Shown here: positions 54,101 through 61,915 of the stretch, in pieces
How positions within the stretch are numbered: position 1 is the stretch's first letter
Layout of the letters: every line of letters begins with the position of its first letter
Assembly: GCA_035363095.1 (NCBI GenBank)
Contig: DAOSEK010000002.1
Coordinates: 77,234 to 141,233 of the forward strand
Direction of reading: 5' to 3'
Source: DAOSEK01 sp035363095
GTDB taxonomy: Archaea; Nanobdellota; Nanobdellia; Woesearchaeales; UBA119
Length of the DNA stretch: 64,000 bases
The notes under the pieces: model-generated
Told to the model about the DNA's origin: nothing
The model's input: only the letters and a program-made list of their open reading frames with translations
The model's database searches: none
Translations under genes and position numbers: made by a program

Positions 54101-55677
54101 AAGTGGAAGCTTACCCATTTGACACTGATGGCGAATTTGATGTACTATGGACTGATTCCTATGATGAATCTGGTATCAAGAGTTATGACATCATGATCAA
54201 TGGTGATATAATAAATGATATTAGCTATCCATATAATCAATACATAAGTGTTGATGGCACCTATACCTACAAAGTAAGAGCAATAGACAACGCAGGAAAT
54301 CTTGGTGAATGGTCAGATTCATATACAGTGATAGTAGATACCACAGCTCCTGAAGTGATGATAATAAATCCAATCTCAACAGGAGTTTATGGAGAAAAAA
54401 CCACTTTATCAGTTCTTACAAACGAAGACACCATATGTGAGTTTAGCTTTGATGAATTTGAATCAAGTGACTATATGCAAGGAGAATCAACTATTCATTC
54501 AGCAAGTCTAACTGAACTAACTGAAGGTGTCAATGAAGTATTTGTAAGATGTATGGATAAGGCAGGTCACACAACCTTTGAAAGCGTTAGCTTTGTAGTA
54601 ACAAATCAAAGACCACAGACGTTTGCAACAGTAATAGACCCATACTTTACTGTAGAAAATCCATTGATAACCGCTCAAACAATGAGTCTAACAAATCCTA
54701 TTGACGAAGCTAAATACTGCATAAGAAGACCACATCAAAAAAGACCATCTATAGAGGAAACAAATAACTGCTTTGAGTTTAATTCACAAGATGGAGAATT
54801 TGATGAACATCAAGAAACCCTTGAATCAACAATTGATATCAGTGAACTTAGCGAAGGAATATGGGTAGTTTATACAAACTCAAAAGATGCAACAGGTTGG
54901 GGCGAGTATGATGCTGAGATGTTCACAATAGATAGAATTCCTCCAATCATCGATATGATAACCCCAAGTAATGGAGATATCATAAAAGGATATTGTGAAT
55001 ATATCGATGAATACGAAGAGGATTACTACGAAATCTGTGGTGCAAGCATTGAATACAGCGTAAAAACAAACGAGCCCTCCCAGTGCAGTTACTCAATTGA
55101 TGAATCAGAATTCTCAATATTTGAGTACGGCGAGTGGACAATAAACCAATATAGTGAAATGCAATATCTTGCAGATGGAATGCACACCCTTGAAGTGTGT
55201 TGTATAGATTACACAAATGGAGAAAATGGTGAATCCTGTAAGACTGTAGAGTTCCAAATAGACTCAAAAGCACCAACCGCATACATTAATGAATTGCCTG
55301 AAGTCTCAACTCAGACATTTATGGTCTCTTGGGATGGCCAAGATGATTGTGGGGGAAGTGGGATAGATTCATATAATGTAGAATACACTTTAGGAGAATC
55401 TGGGTGGATGGAATGGATTACTGACTCAAAAGATAAAGAAGCATCTTTTAGCGCAAGCGAAGGTTCAGCCATATGCTTTAGAGTTTGGGCAAAAGATCTT
55501 GCAGGAAATACAGGTGCTTTCAGCCAAGCAGTTTGTACATACATAGACAGCCAAGCACCCGTTGTTACAAGTGCCTTGCCAACAGGAATAATAGAAAATA
55601 CAGAAGTAACTTTGGAAGTTACCACAAATGAATTGGCACACTGCGAATACAACCAATACGAGTTTGAATACGGATAA
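45181..55677 (+). CDS. giant adhesin-like surface protein (3498 aa to an in-frame TAA)
   Basis: A signal peptide (residues ~10-35, LFVFALLVITVGLGLSTSVFA) leads into a DNRLRE-like domain (~183-362), a Cys-rich region (~364-677) and, from ~920 to ~2420, ten modules of 100-150 residues. Each module ends in WYCVDALGN-type and YDIVDT-type signatures and starts with YYVTQ-type and PHPV-type ones. Two jelly-roll/MAM-like inserts (~1195-1345, ~1920-2085) interrupt them, and Ig-like/HYR-like domains fill the C-terminal third. ATG 45181 follows GAGGG by 9 nt. The frame ends at TAA 55675-55677 in the middle of a domain and continues in the same frame (see next entry). A role in attachment to a host or neighbour cell is likely from architecture. 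Confidence 0.9.
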   Translation: MEKNKTEFGNLRLFVFALLVITVGLGLSTSVFASEVCQEDIMCYDENECTFDSCNFLIPELSYGECSYEVLPDGTSCMGDGTCNAGVCITPMHPFVWTDKANYESDETVHIYGMQFDYDSVDIRITIPSNPISYDWIYDVTVSSQNNFQTEYLLIDGIVDHYNIDVYESGKHDVILASTSFYDDPSIKTALFYLNGDSYVNQFNPSTNFGSSAFLNVNDRTLRTRRAYLEFNLSNATSVIPAGATIIGANMNLRLTQTVANSNTLLSVHRIAGSWSESGITWYNRPTYYSANTVQLTVDNTPTPRTVSFNVTPDFLLFYNGTTNRGWVIKHASEGESSSSERIFCSKESPDMCAPVLEVQYQLPLTCTDHSNITSCQADSNCKWCADCNTYFIFNGQSQCIDIDDTCSYNGCNIQTCGAQCEQDLDCADKCVGNTLYTSGTCGLTTCDCSYSSTFNCDSLDGYYNTTDVTNQSFSECQWRLRVVQEQRDYYCTSQGCDYSLTGNTQYAYGPLTNKEDGTQCNDGNLCTEGDVCASGVCVGTAKDCSANDITGIATCNNNPDNIQYTWDYRAEFTSTCNPQDGVCSQGDSTINHECSIDDCDAECEQDSDCGFPKIEDDYCLYDGECSGCLCKSESAYCPTPGTVKEEVCYFGERSCTQNGCTIESLDMGCRNYCNSTNGPKDTTGPITSNLVVVPNPSSWMIGYVNITALETEDCTDVIDAEYFFDPNDLVGCSDVLPGSGQPLLAFDGSYDSTQEAVFQNFAPLVKYFGGIFYPLSDGAHTLCVRGKNQDGFWGACKCVPIDIDLNPPESHETSLNGIINATELLVCGENPTLRHKACDTESFIQLAEYFVRPTNDFSDAVNWQGIYMDPVDGSYNDNFCEETIAIIDISDLPEGTNYVKAHAKDTVENWFKLTSVPALSFIKDTTAPDTTKELIPYEQRIVECDLEEFGGFDITNGCYYVTQGTQITLSAIDPDPQGTNEFAGDVKIKYIVWWKLEEDDNWVKDQEGESNIDTPITITLNKDSYHMIEYWSVDACGNEEEHHFELDIVDTKSPISEKIVGDPKVAGGQHEIDTFYDGVAPTDGVYYVTQQTPITITCTDQEPHPVNDVSIYYRYYLYGEEVPEFTKEDSQVSFTYDEDSAHVLEWYCVDALGNAENKRVEYDIVDTLHPLSSKTVGEPKVPCTGVDSYETITIFEDDFEDYTYTSGLNLYSEMNGNGWIVDDYAHPYNDDDIFLLSALSNTFVGVQDDSSIIATFDTTDLYDIELSYDRKTSGLESSDRLRIGWRVGDSGAWTSLENVSVVSSWENKVWTLTGAENKPLIQVRFFLDNGNNDVGHIDNVLVTAKRAIQSECDYYVTQNTPFTLTCIDQDPHPVNDVTIHYRHKRIDQTDEWKEFSVNSPTVTFSYPEDSEHILEWYCVDALGNAEPVQTEYDIVDTQAPETTKTVLGPQMPGEGFIHKYITKDSTIVLSCSDLDPHPVGGEILYWSLYWNEECIDPDYDWGESIMEGSETDGYVEITGLSDSCHKLVYWCVDALGNSETKQVEIDAVDNLAPISSKILGEPKVEGTQHEIDTFYDGISPTDGVYYVTQETPITLNCADPMPHPVNGVEIYYRTYLFGDSKPDFSKEESNTYTFNYEEDSAHVLEWYCVDALGNEEDLHIEYDIVDTLKPITTKTITGPQVDGIGDINKYITSESVITLECEDQNPHPVGGETLHWSLYWKYECMGTPTRGANDWELIASGSESDGFKDITDLDDSCHKLTYWCEDALGNAEEVEEGIYVVDNLAPIASKELSGNYIATSETYPASDQYHIDDQAYFVNQDTLITLSCQDSSPHPVGGEKIFYKIYNDGYLISDWQEYTQPFTYQEDTWHELFYYCIDALGNKGDTHRELDIVDTLHPISSKTVGDPKVACEVQTETITEILFEDNFSQTHPLDTGWIGDYLEYPDSQSIYNDIGTTSGALAYDGYSAFIEDDAALIRTISTKDYENIKLSYCRRTYDTTTSDRFRVGWMIGEYTDTPGEWNDNSTNWDAWNELESIRELWDCVSFTLPSSAENQEAISIAFFLDNGEGDYALLDNVLLTGDYLIPGCDYYVTQNTPFTLTCIDQDPHPVNDVTIHYRHKRIDQADEWKEFSVNSPTVTFSYPEDSEHILEWYCVDALGNTEPLQTEYDIVDTLAPISFKEIEGPTYHASSEDIVKFNLNSEEANVFWLQDHVSEITIYSDDPYPHPVGLDYVHIELWWDSDGDDVIDTMLWEVDVNPDSMPYTFTIDEDCLHLIKWYGVDLLGNTEITREQYHRVDSTPPETIKTIDGPTYQASDSDIETYNLEDHEIDNFYVTSETQITLTPIDKDEPCAVGVDYYYYEIWWDSDCDGVIDYALDRDQIFGDTPITFNFEEECLHEIRWGSVDLLGNIETQKTQRHKVDNTPPHILILKPVNGWYSDGESIPAVVVAKDLVNPHGTCQDPLAQHGCASGIEDGKLCKAYLVDILPEFKIVELESHLYYNAHAMECQGYAKLVDTAEQIEDGIAFFAVSVEDNLGNEGNSIKEILHAISMNCGESPLPGCVGDVIQDIITIWNLPKIGIDNQGPVVTIEEPIEEAELCGLKSYNLKATVSDGEEGDVTSTITSGTPCYVEVDGIALGTIPFDANTGICEGDVTIPKNLDSEKETHTLSVKITDNSGNLGVGSVELVIDTTDPTVKITSPLEGSDVFGIVEITWESDEHTTDMLSIDGALPFEATSPYLWDTTIAEEGAHLIKVSSTDRCGFIADNTIILQVDNTPTCISFVRPTHNNYYNDDQIVEVIGTDKTSKVLFDSTCSEMPDDFDGSDGFESMLYLTDVEDGLCTITATAYDELDLEICSKELTLYVDTIGPEMEYAEIVDEDFDGYDNDGILSLVFQGSDFGIGLDHYVVRVYNGDLEESSVVHSKFATFSGIPDGEWCAMVYGVDKLGNSGEEIDAGCIIVDTKKPSKVEVYSEEVEAYPFDTDGEFDVLWTDSYDESGIKSYDIMINGDIINDISYPYNQYISVDGTYTYKVRAIDNAGNLGEWSDSYTVIVDTTAPEVMIINPISTGVYGEKTTLSVLTNEDTICEFSFDEFESSDYMQGESTIHSASLTELTEGVNEVFVRCMDKAGHTTFESVSFVVTNQRPQTFATVIDPYFTVENPLITAQTMSLTNPIDEAKYCIRRPHQKRPSIEETNNCFEFNSQDGEFDEHQETLESTIDISELSEGIWVVYTNSKDATGWGEYDAEMFTIDRIPPIIDMITPSNGDIIKGYCEYIDEYEEDYYEICGASIEYSVKTNEPSQCSYSIDESEFSIFEYGEWTINQYSEMQYLADGMHTLEVCCIDYTNGENGESCKTVEFQIDSKAPTAYINELPEVSTQTFMVSWDGQDDCGGSGIDSYNVEYTLGESGWMEWITDSKDKEASFSASEGSAICFRVWAKDLAGNTGAFSQAVCTYIDSQAPVVTSALPTGIIENTEVTLEVTTNELAHCEYNQYEFEYG
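49240..49494 (+). repeat. 255-bp intragenic repeat, near-identical to 51448-51702
   Basis: The module encoding YYVTQNTPFTLTCIDQDPHP and following residues is repeated at 51448-51702 with about 13 differences by hand count (~95% identity). The other modules of the gene are much more diverged. Both copies directly follow a jelly-roll insert, suggesting a duplicated block or gene conversion. Confidence 0.85.
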
Positions 55678-56148
55678 GGATATCAAATGCAATCAGATGA
55701 TGGACTTTACCATTTCATTGACCTATACGAGCTTGAAGAAGGCGACTACAACTATTACATACGTTGCCAAGACTTTGTAGGCAATAAGATGAAACAGTCT
55801 GCAATTATTGATTTTGATATCGACCTAAGTAGTAGGTATGGTTTCACCCAGTGGTTGTATCCAGTATGGAGTACATTATCATTACCAAAGATAATACTTC
55901 AGGAACTAGGCTTTGTTGGAGACGACTTCCTTGTGACCAATGTGCTTTATTCAATTGCAGGCAACTATGATTGGATATACTACTATGATGGCGAGAATTG
56001 GTTATACTATGACCCATTAAATCCCGAATTTAGTACTCTTACAAGAATGGAAGATTTATTAGGAAACCCATTCTATATTAAGATGCTAATTAAGGATAGG
56101 TTAGAGATACCTAGACCATCTCCAGAACCAACTCCAACACCAGCATAA
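55678..56148 (+). pseudogene. severed C-terminus of the giant surface protein
   Basis: This segment reads on in exactly the same frame after TAA 55675-55677. It completes the broken Ig-like domain (TNELAHCEYN before the stop, then DGLYHFIDLYELEEGDYNYYI and RCQDFVGN after it). It then adds a final ~90-aa domain with WSTLSLPKIIL, NYDWIYYYDGENWLYYDP and NPFYIKM, of a type that ends many archaeal surface proteins, and a PTPTP tail. The unbroken gene would have ~3655 codons. An ATG at 55687 could restart a short protein, but it has no signal peptide and no clear ribosome-binding site. Confidence 0.8.
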
Positions 56149-56349
56149 ACTTTTTTTATTTTTTAATATTAAAACAATTTATATATTGAATTTTTTTATT
56201 ATTTTTACTGAATGAAAATTTATTGAATGAAAAAAATCAAAAAAGAAGATTAAAAAACTATTATTATGTGCATATGAAAAAATAAACAGGTGAAAAAAAT
56301 GAAAAAATCATACTCAAATTTAGCAGAAAATAAAATGAGGTGGATTAAT

Positions 56350-57999
56350 ATGAAAAATAAAATATTTTGTTTAATTTTAATTTTTGGGTTTTTATTACCA
56401 ACAGTTTTAGCTATAGGCCCTCCCCCAATCGGGACGTGGCAGGGCTATGTATACATTAATGGGGAACTAGCACCAGACCAAACAACAATAACAGCACATT
56501 TAAACGGTCAAAGCACTCCAATTGCGACATCTGTATTACCTTTTAATATGCTTACAGGAGCATATTCACTTAATATTGAAGGCGAAGCAACAGATATCAT
56601 TACTTTCAAAATTAATGGAATAGTTGTGGATCAACTACCTGAGGTTTGGTCTCCAGGACCACACGGAGAAGGTGGTTTGTTTGATTTGAGTATAACCGAT
56701 TCAGATGGTGATGGCTTTTATCAAGGATATCCTGGGTACATTGGTTTTAATGACCCTAATTGGGATTGTGATGATTCAAATGAATTCGTAAACAAGGATG
56801 CAAAAGAGATTGCTGATGGAATTGATAACAACTGCAATGGTGAAATTGATGAGGGTTTCCCGGATTTCGATAACGATAAAGATGATTGTGATTACACCCA
56901 AGTTCCACTTCTTTGTGGGGTAGATGAGATAGATGAAGATGATGATAACGATGGTATTTTAGATTATATGGATTTTATACATGGAACAATAGACCATATC
57001 AAAACACAAAATGTAAAAGACATTAATTTCATTATTGAATACTATGAAGATGAAGAATCTGAACTTTTGCAAAAATCCAATCCTGATAATCACCAAGGCC
57101 GGGCAAAAGTAAGATTTAGAGATGACGACAAAGACCTTTTAGAATTCGAATTTACATTTGACCCTTATGTATTAGATTTATCAAAAATCGAGATACTAAT
57201 CAATTCACTTGACGATGGTTCAATAATAATTAATGGCATTGACCTTTCAGAACAGGATTCAAAAAAGACTGTATTTATAGAGAAGAAACTATCTTCAAAC
57301 ACAGTATGCATAATTGATAAAGAAAATGCAAAGATCAAAGTCACTGGAGATTGTACAAATGGAGTGAAGCTTAGTTGTCCTGAAGAAAAACAAGGGTATA
57401 CTTGTTCATTAGTTGAAGTCGGAGAAGACAGTTATGTATATAAAATATCTGGTTTAAGCCATAGTGCAGTTACAGAATACAAATATACAAAATCATCAGG
57501 TGGTTCTTCAGGAGGAAGTTCTGGTGGAGGAAGCTATGTGCCCCCTTCAACTCCAACTCCGACCCCTATAGATTCAGAAGAAACAACCGAAGTTGAAGAA
57601 GAGGAAGATAGTTCTACAGCTCAAGAAACTACACTAGAGTCAACCCCTACTCCTGAAAGCGCACAAGATACACAAGAGGAAGATCTTATCGGAGAAGTCA
57701 ATACAACACCAACACCAACAAATAGTCCAATAAGCCCTGGAGCACCAATAACCGGTGCGTTCACTGGCGGTGGAATAACTGCTTGGTGGCCATTACTCCT
57801 TTTAGTACTAATAATAATAGGTCTCCTTATATTTGCATTTGCAAAACGGGAAAAAGATGACAAAGATTATTACTTTGAAAAGGCAGCGTCTTTGCACAAA
57901 AAAGCTGAAGTAGCTCACAAGCAGGGAAATGAGGATAAGGCAATACTTCTCCAACAAAAAGCACAGGAATACAGAGCTAAAGGAGAAGCAAAAATATAG
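56350..57999 (+). CDS. MopE/TSP3-type surface protein with C-terminal membrane anchor
   Basis: A signal peptide (MKNKIFCLILIFGFLLPTVL) precedes a beta domain, then the metal-binding MopE-like motif around residues 138-169 (CDDSNEF ... GIDNNCNGEIDEG) and acidic calcium-type repeats (DNDGILDYMD). A Ser/Gly linker, a Thr/Pro linker and PGAPITGAFTGG lead to a TM (LLLVLIIIGLLIFAFA, ~478-499) and a short charged helix inside the cell. ATG 56350 has AGGTG (56338-56342) 7 nt upstream. An in-frame ATG at 56299 also has AGGTG before it, but gives a poor signal peptide. It follows the giant gene and probably works at the same surface. Confidence 0.85.
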   Translation: MKNKIFCLILIFGFLLPTVLAIGPPPIGTWQGYVYINGELAPDQTTITAHLNGQSTPIATSVLPFNMLTGAYSLNIEGEATDIITFKINGIVVDQLPEVWSPGPHGEGGLFDLSITDSDGDGFYQGYPGYIGFNDPNWDCDDSNEFVNKDAKEIADGIDNNCNGEIDEGFPDFDNDKDDCDYTQVPLLCGVDEIDEDDDNDGILDYMDFIHGTIDHIKTQNVKDINFIIEYYEDEESELLQKSNPDNHQGRAKVRFRDDDKDLLEFEFTFDPYVLDLSKIEILINSLDDGSIIINGIDLSEQDSKKTVFIEKKLSSNTVCIIDKENAKIKVTGDCTNGVKLSCPEEKQGYTCSLVEVGEDSYVYKISGLSHSAVTEYKYTKSSGGSSGGSSGGGSYVPPSTPTPTPIDSEETTEVEEEEDSSTAQETTLESTPTPESAQDTQEEDLIGEVNTTPTPTNSPISPGAPITGAFTGGGITAWWPLLLLVLIIIGLLIFAFAKREKDDKDYYFEKAASLHKKAEVAHKQGNEDKAILLQQKAQEYRAKGEAKI

Positions 58000-58218
58000 A
58001 CTTTATATGCAATTTATTTTATTATTTTTTTTAATTATCATTAGCTATAATTTGCATAAAATTAGAAAAGAGGGTTATTTTTAATAAAAGGGTGTCTTTT
58101 CTGCATATAGAACTAGTTGAGTTGCTATGAATTTTAGAGGTTTTTAATAAAACCACTATAGCAAAATAAGTAAAAATAAAAAAATAATTTTTAGCAATTG
58201 ATTAAAAGATGATTGAAA

Positions 58219-58932
58219 ATGGAAAAAACAACATGGTATCAGGAATTAGGTTTTTATAACAATCCGTTTAGTATAAAACCTGGAGCTTATTCAAATGACA
58301 TATACGGACATGACGATGTAATTAAAGATGTAATTACAAAAGTTGAAAATTCAAACATAATATACATTACAGGACCTTATGGTACGGGTAAGACCTCTAT
58401 TTTAAAAAGAATAATCTACGAATTTAAAGGGAAAAAACAAATAATTTACTATAATTGTAACCAAAAAGAAAAATCAATTGATTTTGACAATCTATTGATA
58501 AATGCAGGTGGATTTATTAATAAATTTTTTAAAATAAGAAAAAAAAATATGATACTCTTGGTTGATGAAGTTCAAGACCTAAATAAAAAAGATATGCATC
58601 TAATAGTAGAATATTACAAGTTGGGCTTTTTTAAATCAATCATCTTAGCAAGCAAAAAAGAAGATATAGAACTATCAAAAGAGTTAGTGGATGCAATAGG
58701 TAGAAATCGCTATGATTTAAAAGAAATCACAAATGATGAAGCAATTAAGATTATAAGAAAAAGAATTGGAAACATTGGTTTTATGACTGATGAGATAATA
58801 ATTAAGATTTTTAAAAAAAACAAAAATCCAAGAGCTTTTCTGAAGAATTGTGAAGACGTTTGTAGATTTTCATTTGAAAGTGGAGCTAAAAAAATATCTG
58901 AGAAAGATATAGACCTTGCATTAAAAAACTAA
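58219..58932 (+). CDS. AAA-type ATPase, ExeA/ORC-like
   Basis: The N-terminus WYQELGFYNNPFSIKPG is the usual lead of ExeA-like AAA proteins. Walker A is ITGPYGTGKTSI and Walker B is MILLVDEVQDLN; the sensor region is IILASKKED. A small winged/helical C-terminal part follows. At 237 aa there is no room for the C-terminal domains of Cdc6. Role unknown; the neighbouring surface genes or DNA transfer are possible contexts. ATG 58219 is preferred over TTG 58213. Confidence 0.82.
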   Translation: MEKTTWYQELGFYNNPFSIKPGAYSNDIYGHDDVIKDVITKVENSNIIYITGPYGTGKTSILKRIIYEFKGKKQIIYYNCNQKEKSIDFDNLLINAGGFINKFFKIRKKNMILLVDEVQDLNKKDMHLIVEYYKLGFFKSIILASKKEDIELSKELVDAIGRNRYDLKEITNDEAIKIIRKRIGNIGFMTDEIIIKIFKKNKNPRAFLKNCEDVCRFSFESGAKKISEKDIDLALKN

Positions 58933-59000
58933 TCTTATAAAGATTGGATTCTGGCGATTTTTTGCTTTCATGAAATCCAGTTCATTCTCATACTTTGGAC

Positions 59001-59222
59001 AATAGAAAAGCATACCTCGTGTTTCAACAAGAGGACTCGGTACACTTTTCAGTAATCAACAACCTATTTGAATACAGCGCATGCTTTTATATTACCAACA
59101 TGCCTTGCCCTTTAGGGCAAGGTTGTTGATTTTTCAAGCCAAAGTAAGAATAGACGGATTCATGCAAGGATTAACCTCAACTATTCGCAAGATCCCTCTG
59201 AATTTATGCCGAGTTTTTTCAT
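59001..59222 (+). repeat. dispersed repeat: module A copy 7, linker and module B
   Basis: Module A (59001-59131) has the changed terminal hairpin CCTTGCCC-TTTA-GGGCAAGG: both arms differ from the consensus CCTCGCCC/GGGCGAGG at the same pair (C-G to T-A), a true covariation. The linker (TAAGAATAGACGGATTCATG) and module B (59171-59222) follow. The repeat lies in the convergent gap between the ATPase and the helical protein genes. Confidence 0.87.
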
Positions 59223-59423
59223 GACCGCGCTTGGGTTATTAATAAAAATATTAATCCAATGTTTACCAAAACCCACATCAAAAAAGTAAGTTTGTTTTTT
59301 TAATTGTTTTATTATTAATTGTGAATCTTTCTAGTCACTACCTTACAGATTCATATTCAAAACTCTTTTATTATATTTTTCTTCCAAACTAACAGGAGAT
59401 CACATCTACTTAGTAAAATTAAT

Positions 59424-61037
59424 TTAAGAATCTATTACCTTGCTGATTGTATCAGCAATATACTTTTTATCATATTCATGTTGTTTTTTTGTATCCTTTA
59501 TAATTTTCAACCTAGTTTTTAATTGTTTAATTCTTTCATTTCCATTATATCTTATTCCTTCATAAAATCTTTTGCTTTTAAAAGTTAATATCTCAGAGTT
59601 TAACCTATTCTCCTCACTACAAATCTCATCCGTACACATCTTAGTCATATCAAAAACGGCATTAACATAATCATTTATATCACTTTTATACTTTTCATTA
59701 TCGCATGATTTTGCATATCTTAAGAGAGTTTCTAATTGATGTAATCTACTAACAACTTCTTTTTCTTTTAATATATTTTCTTGTAAACCTATCTCAAAGT
59801 CATATATTCTCTTCAAATAATAGCCGGTTTTTGCCTTTATTTCCTCAAGTTCTACTATCTTAAGCTCATCAGATTTTAACTTGCTCCTCTTCTCATCAAA
59901 AAGTAAAATACACCTGTTTCTAATCTCTTGTGCATTTTCTTTTCCATATTTTTGATAATTGTCATTTAAATTCAGGTTTGTACTATTTATTATTTGTTCA
60001 AGCTCCCTTAAAGAGCTCATTTGTTTAAGTGTCAATTTAACTTTCTCAACTTCTGCATTATTGTATTCTTTCATTCTTTCAATTGCTAGTTGCCTTGAAG
60101 CAGAATATGCACTTTTTAACTCATTATTTTGAATAGGACTAAGGATACTTGAAACAATCTCATAATTAACCCCGAAAAAACATGCAAGTTCAAAACTATC
60201 TGCTTTTTGAATGTTATTAATTTTTTCAATTAAATTCTTTACAAAATCATATTTTCTTGAATAAATCTCTATCTTAGATTTTTCAACAACCTCATCTTTT
60301 ATTACCTCTTTTGCATTTCCTTCAAAAGAACATTCAATAAGCCAAAACGCATTATTAAGATTGATTTTATTTGGAAAATCAGCAATTGTCTCGTTGATTA
60401 AATAAAAAATATTTTTTATCCTTGAAAAATCAGACTTATAATCATCAATATACTTTAAATGTGTTCCAAATACAGAAAAAAAGTCTTTTAAATCAACATC
60501 TGAAAAATCTAATTTACTAAGATAATCCATCCTTTGTTCAGGGTCTAACCATTTTCTTTCAGATATATACCTACATGCACCCATTATTGAATTTTTCAGA
60601 TTTGCAAGATCAAGAATAGGTCTTCCAATCAAAACCTCTTTTAAAGTATAGAATATCTCATCTATAACTAATAACTCTTTTATATTTTGGTGAGTACAAA
60701 CCTTTCCAATCTCGGGGTAAAATTCTAAAAATAGTGATTGATAGTCATCTATAATACTATCTATCACGCTACTATTCAGCAGTTTTGATGGATATTTACT
60801 ATTGATTTTTTTATTAGGTTTTGAAACAAACTCATCAGGTTTTTTCAAGTAATCTTTTATAATTCTGGTTTTAAGATCCTCAATTCTAAAAGTATCATTG
60901 TGCTCATTATCAGATATTAAAAAATTTTCAATAATAAAAGTAGATTTATTAGTAGAAAGTCCTTGGAGTCCTTTTTTTGTTAAAAGTTTATCCAAAAAAT
61001 TTTCAATTTCCTCTTTTTTGTATCTGTCTTTTTCCAC
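59424..61037 (-). CDS. large helical hypothetical protein, 537 aa
   Basis: I do not recognise a family. The protein is charged and almost entirely helical, with coiled-coil stretches around residues 335-470 (VEKVKLTLKQMSSLRELEQI ... LKSDELKIVELEEIKAKTG) and no membrane segment. The GTG start at 61037 lies inside the upstream TPR gene (35-nt overlap), so the two are translationally coupled and probably interact. The function is unknown. Confidence 0.7.
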   Translation of the reverse strand: MEKDRYKKEEIENFLDKLLTKKGLQGLSTNKSTFIIENFLISDNEHNDTFRIEDLKTRIIKDYLKKPDEFVSKPNKKINSKYPSKLLNSSVIDSIIDDYQSLFLEFYPEIGKVCTHQNIKELLVIDEIFYTLKEVLIGRPILDLANLKNSIMGACRYISERKWLDPEQRMDYLSKLDFSDVDLKDFFSVFGTHLKYIDDYKSDFSRIKNIFYLINETIADFPNKINLNNAFWLIECSFEGNAKEVIKDEVVEKSKIEIYSRKYDFVKNLIEKINNIQKADSFELACFFGVNYEIVSSILSPIQNNELKSAYSASRQLAIERMKEYNNAEVEKVKLTLKQMSSLRELEQIINSTNLNLNDNYQKYGKENAQEIRNRCILLFDEKRSKLKSDELKIVELEEIKAKTGYYLKRIYDFEIGLQENILKEKEVVSRLHQLETLLRYAKSCDNEKYKSDINDYVNAVFDMTKMCTDEICSEENRLNSEILTFKSKRFYEGIRYNGNERIKQLKTRLKIIKDTKKQHEYDKKYIADTISKVIDS

Positions 61038-61677
61038 TTTTATTTTCCCTTTCTTTTAAACCATCTAAAATCTCACAACAACACTTAATCCTGTCATTAG
61101 AATATTGAGCCAATTCCTTAGAAGAAATCTTTGAAAGTAATACCTTTTTATAGCAATCAATTGCTTTTAGATACTCCTTTTGATAGAAATAGCAGTCACC
61201 TAATACAACGTTGTAACGATTATCATTATTAGATACTGCTAATGCTCTCTTAGCATATTCAATACTATTATTATAATCTTTCTTTTTATTTGAAATGAGT
61301 GCTAAGGAGGCATATGCGCAAGGTACTTGGTAGATAGCACAAATAAGCTCTAAAACATCAACAATTCCTTCGTTAGTTATTTTCCTTGCACTACTAAAAA
61401 TTTTCTCAGAGATTCTTTCCACGATATCTGTGTTCCCATTTAAAACAAGTTCTTTGTATGCTTTTGCAGATGTATCATATATCTCTTTATCAAAAAACCA
61501 GTTACCAATCTCCTCTATTTCCCAAGACAAACATCCTGAAAAATCTTTAACATTAAAATACCTTTCAAATCCATTTTCATGTAAAGAAAATAAAGCATCT
61601 ATAAAATCACTTAACTCTTTTGGTTTATTTATATAATCCGAAGCAAAAACCATCTCAACTCTTTTATTTGTATGCAT
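61003..61677 (-). CDS. TPR-repeat protein, 224 aa
   Basis: The C-terminal half has two or three TPR units (KKDYNNSIEYAKRALAVSNNDN, LGDCYFYQKEYLKAIDCYKKVLL). The N-terminal half is helical and unassigned. It overlaps the next gene (59424-61037) by 35 nt. TPR proteins usually assemble complexes, so the pair may form one complex (inference). Confidence 0.75.
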   Translation of the reverse strand: MHTNKRVEMVFASDYINKPKELSDFIDALFSLHENGFERYFNVKDFSGCLSWEIEEIGNWFFDKEIYDTSAKAYKELVLNGNTDIVERISEKIFSSARKITNEGIVDVLELICAIYQVPCAYASLALISNKKKDYNNSIEYAKRALAVSNNDNRYNVVLGDCYFYQKEYLKAIDCYKKVLLSKISSKELAQYSNDRIKCCCEILDGLKERENKSGKRQIQKRGN

Positions 61678-61915
61678 TTAAACCTCACTTTCTTAGTATT
61701 TTATTCTTCTATTAACTATACCATAATATCACCTAATAATTCATAAACATTAACAGACCAATACCAAGAATATAACGAACTTAAAGTAATTATTTTGCAA
61801 TAATTACATAAAACATCTTTATAATGAATAAATAAGCCTTAATAATCTATATCCAATGTATCTTTCTGCAATTTGATGTTATTAATAATTAAATTCGTAT
61901 CTTATTTCATTGATT

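Noticed and set aside
45181..56148. Stop codon reassignment (TAA read as sense) in this organism.
   Set aside because: TAA terminates many of the other genes here at sensible positions, such as the DUF2207 gene, iscS and argS. A local mutation or sequencing error is simpler.
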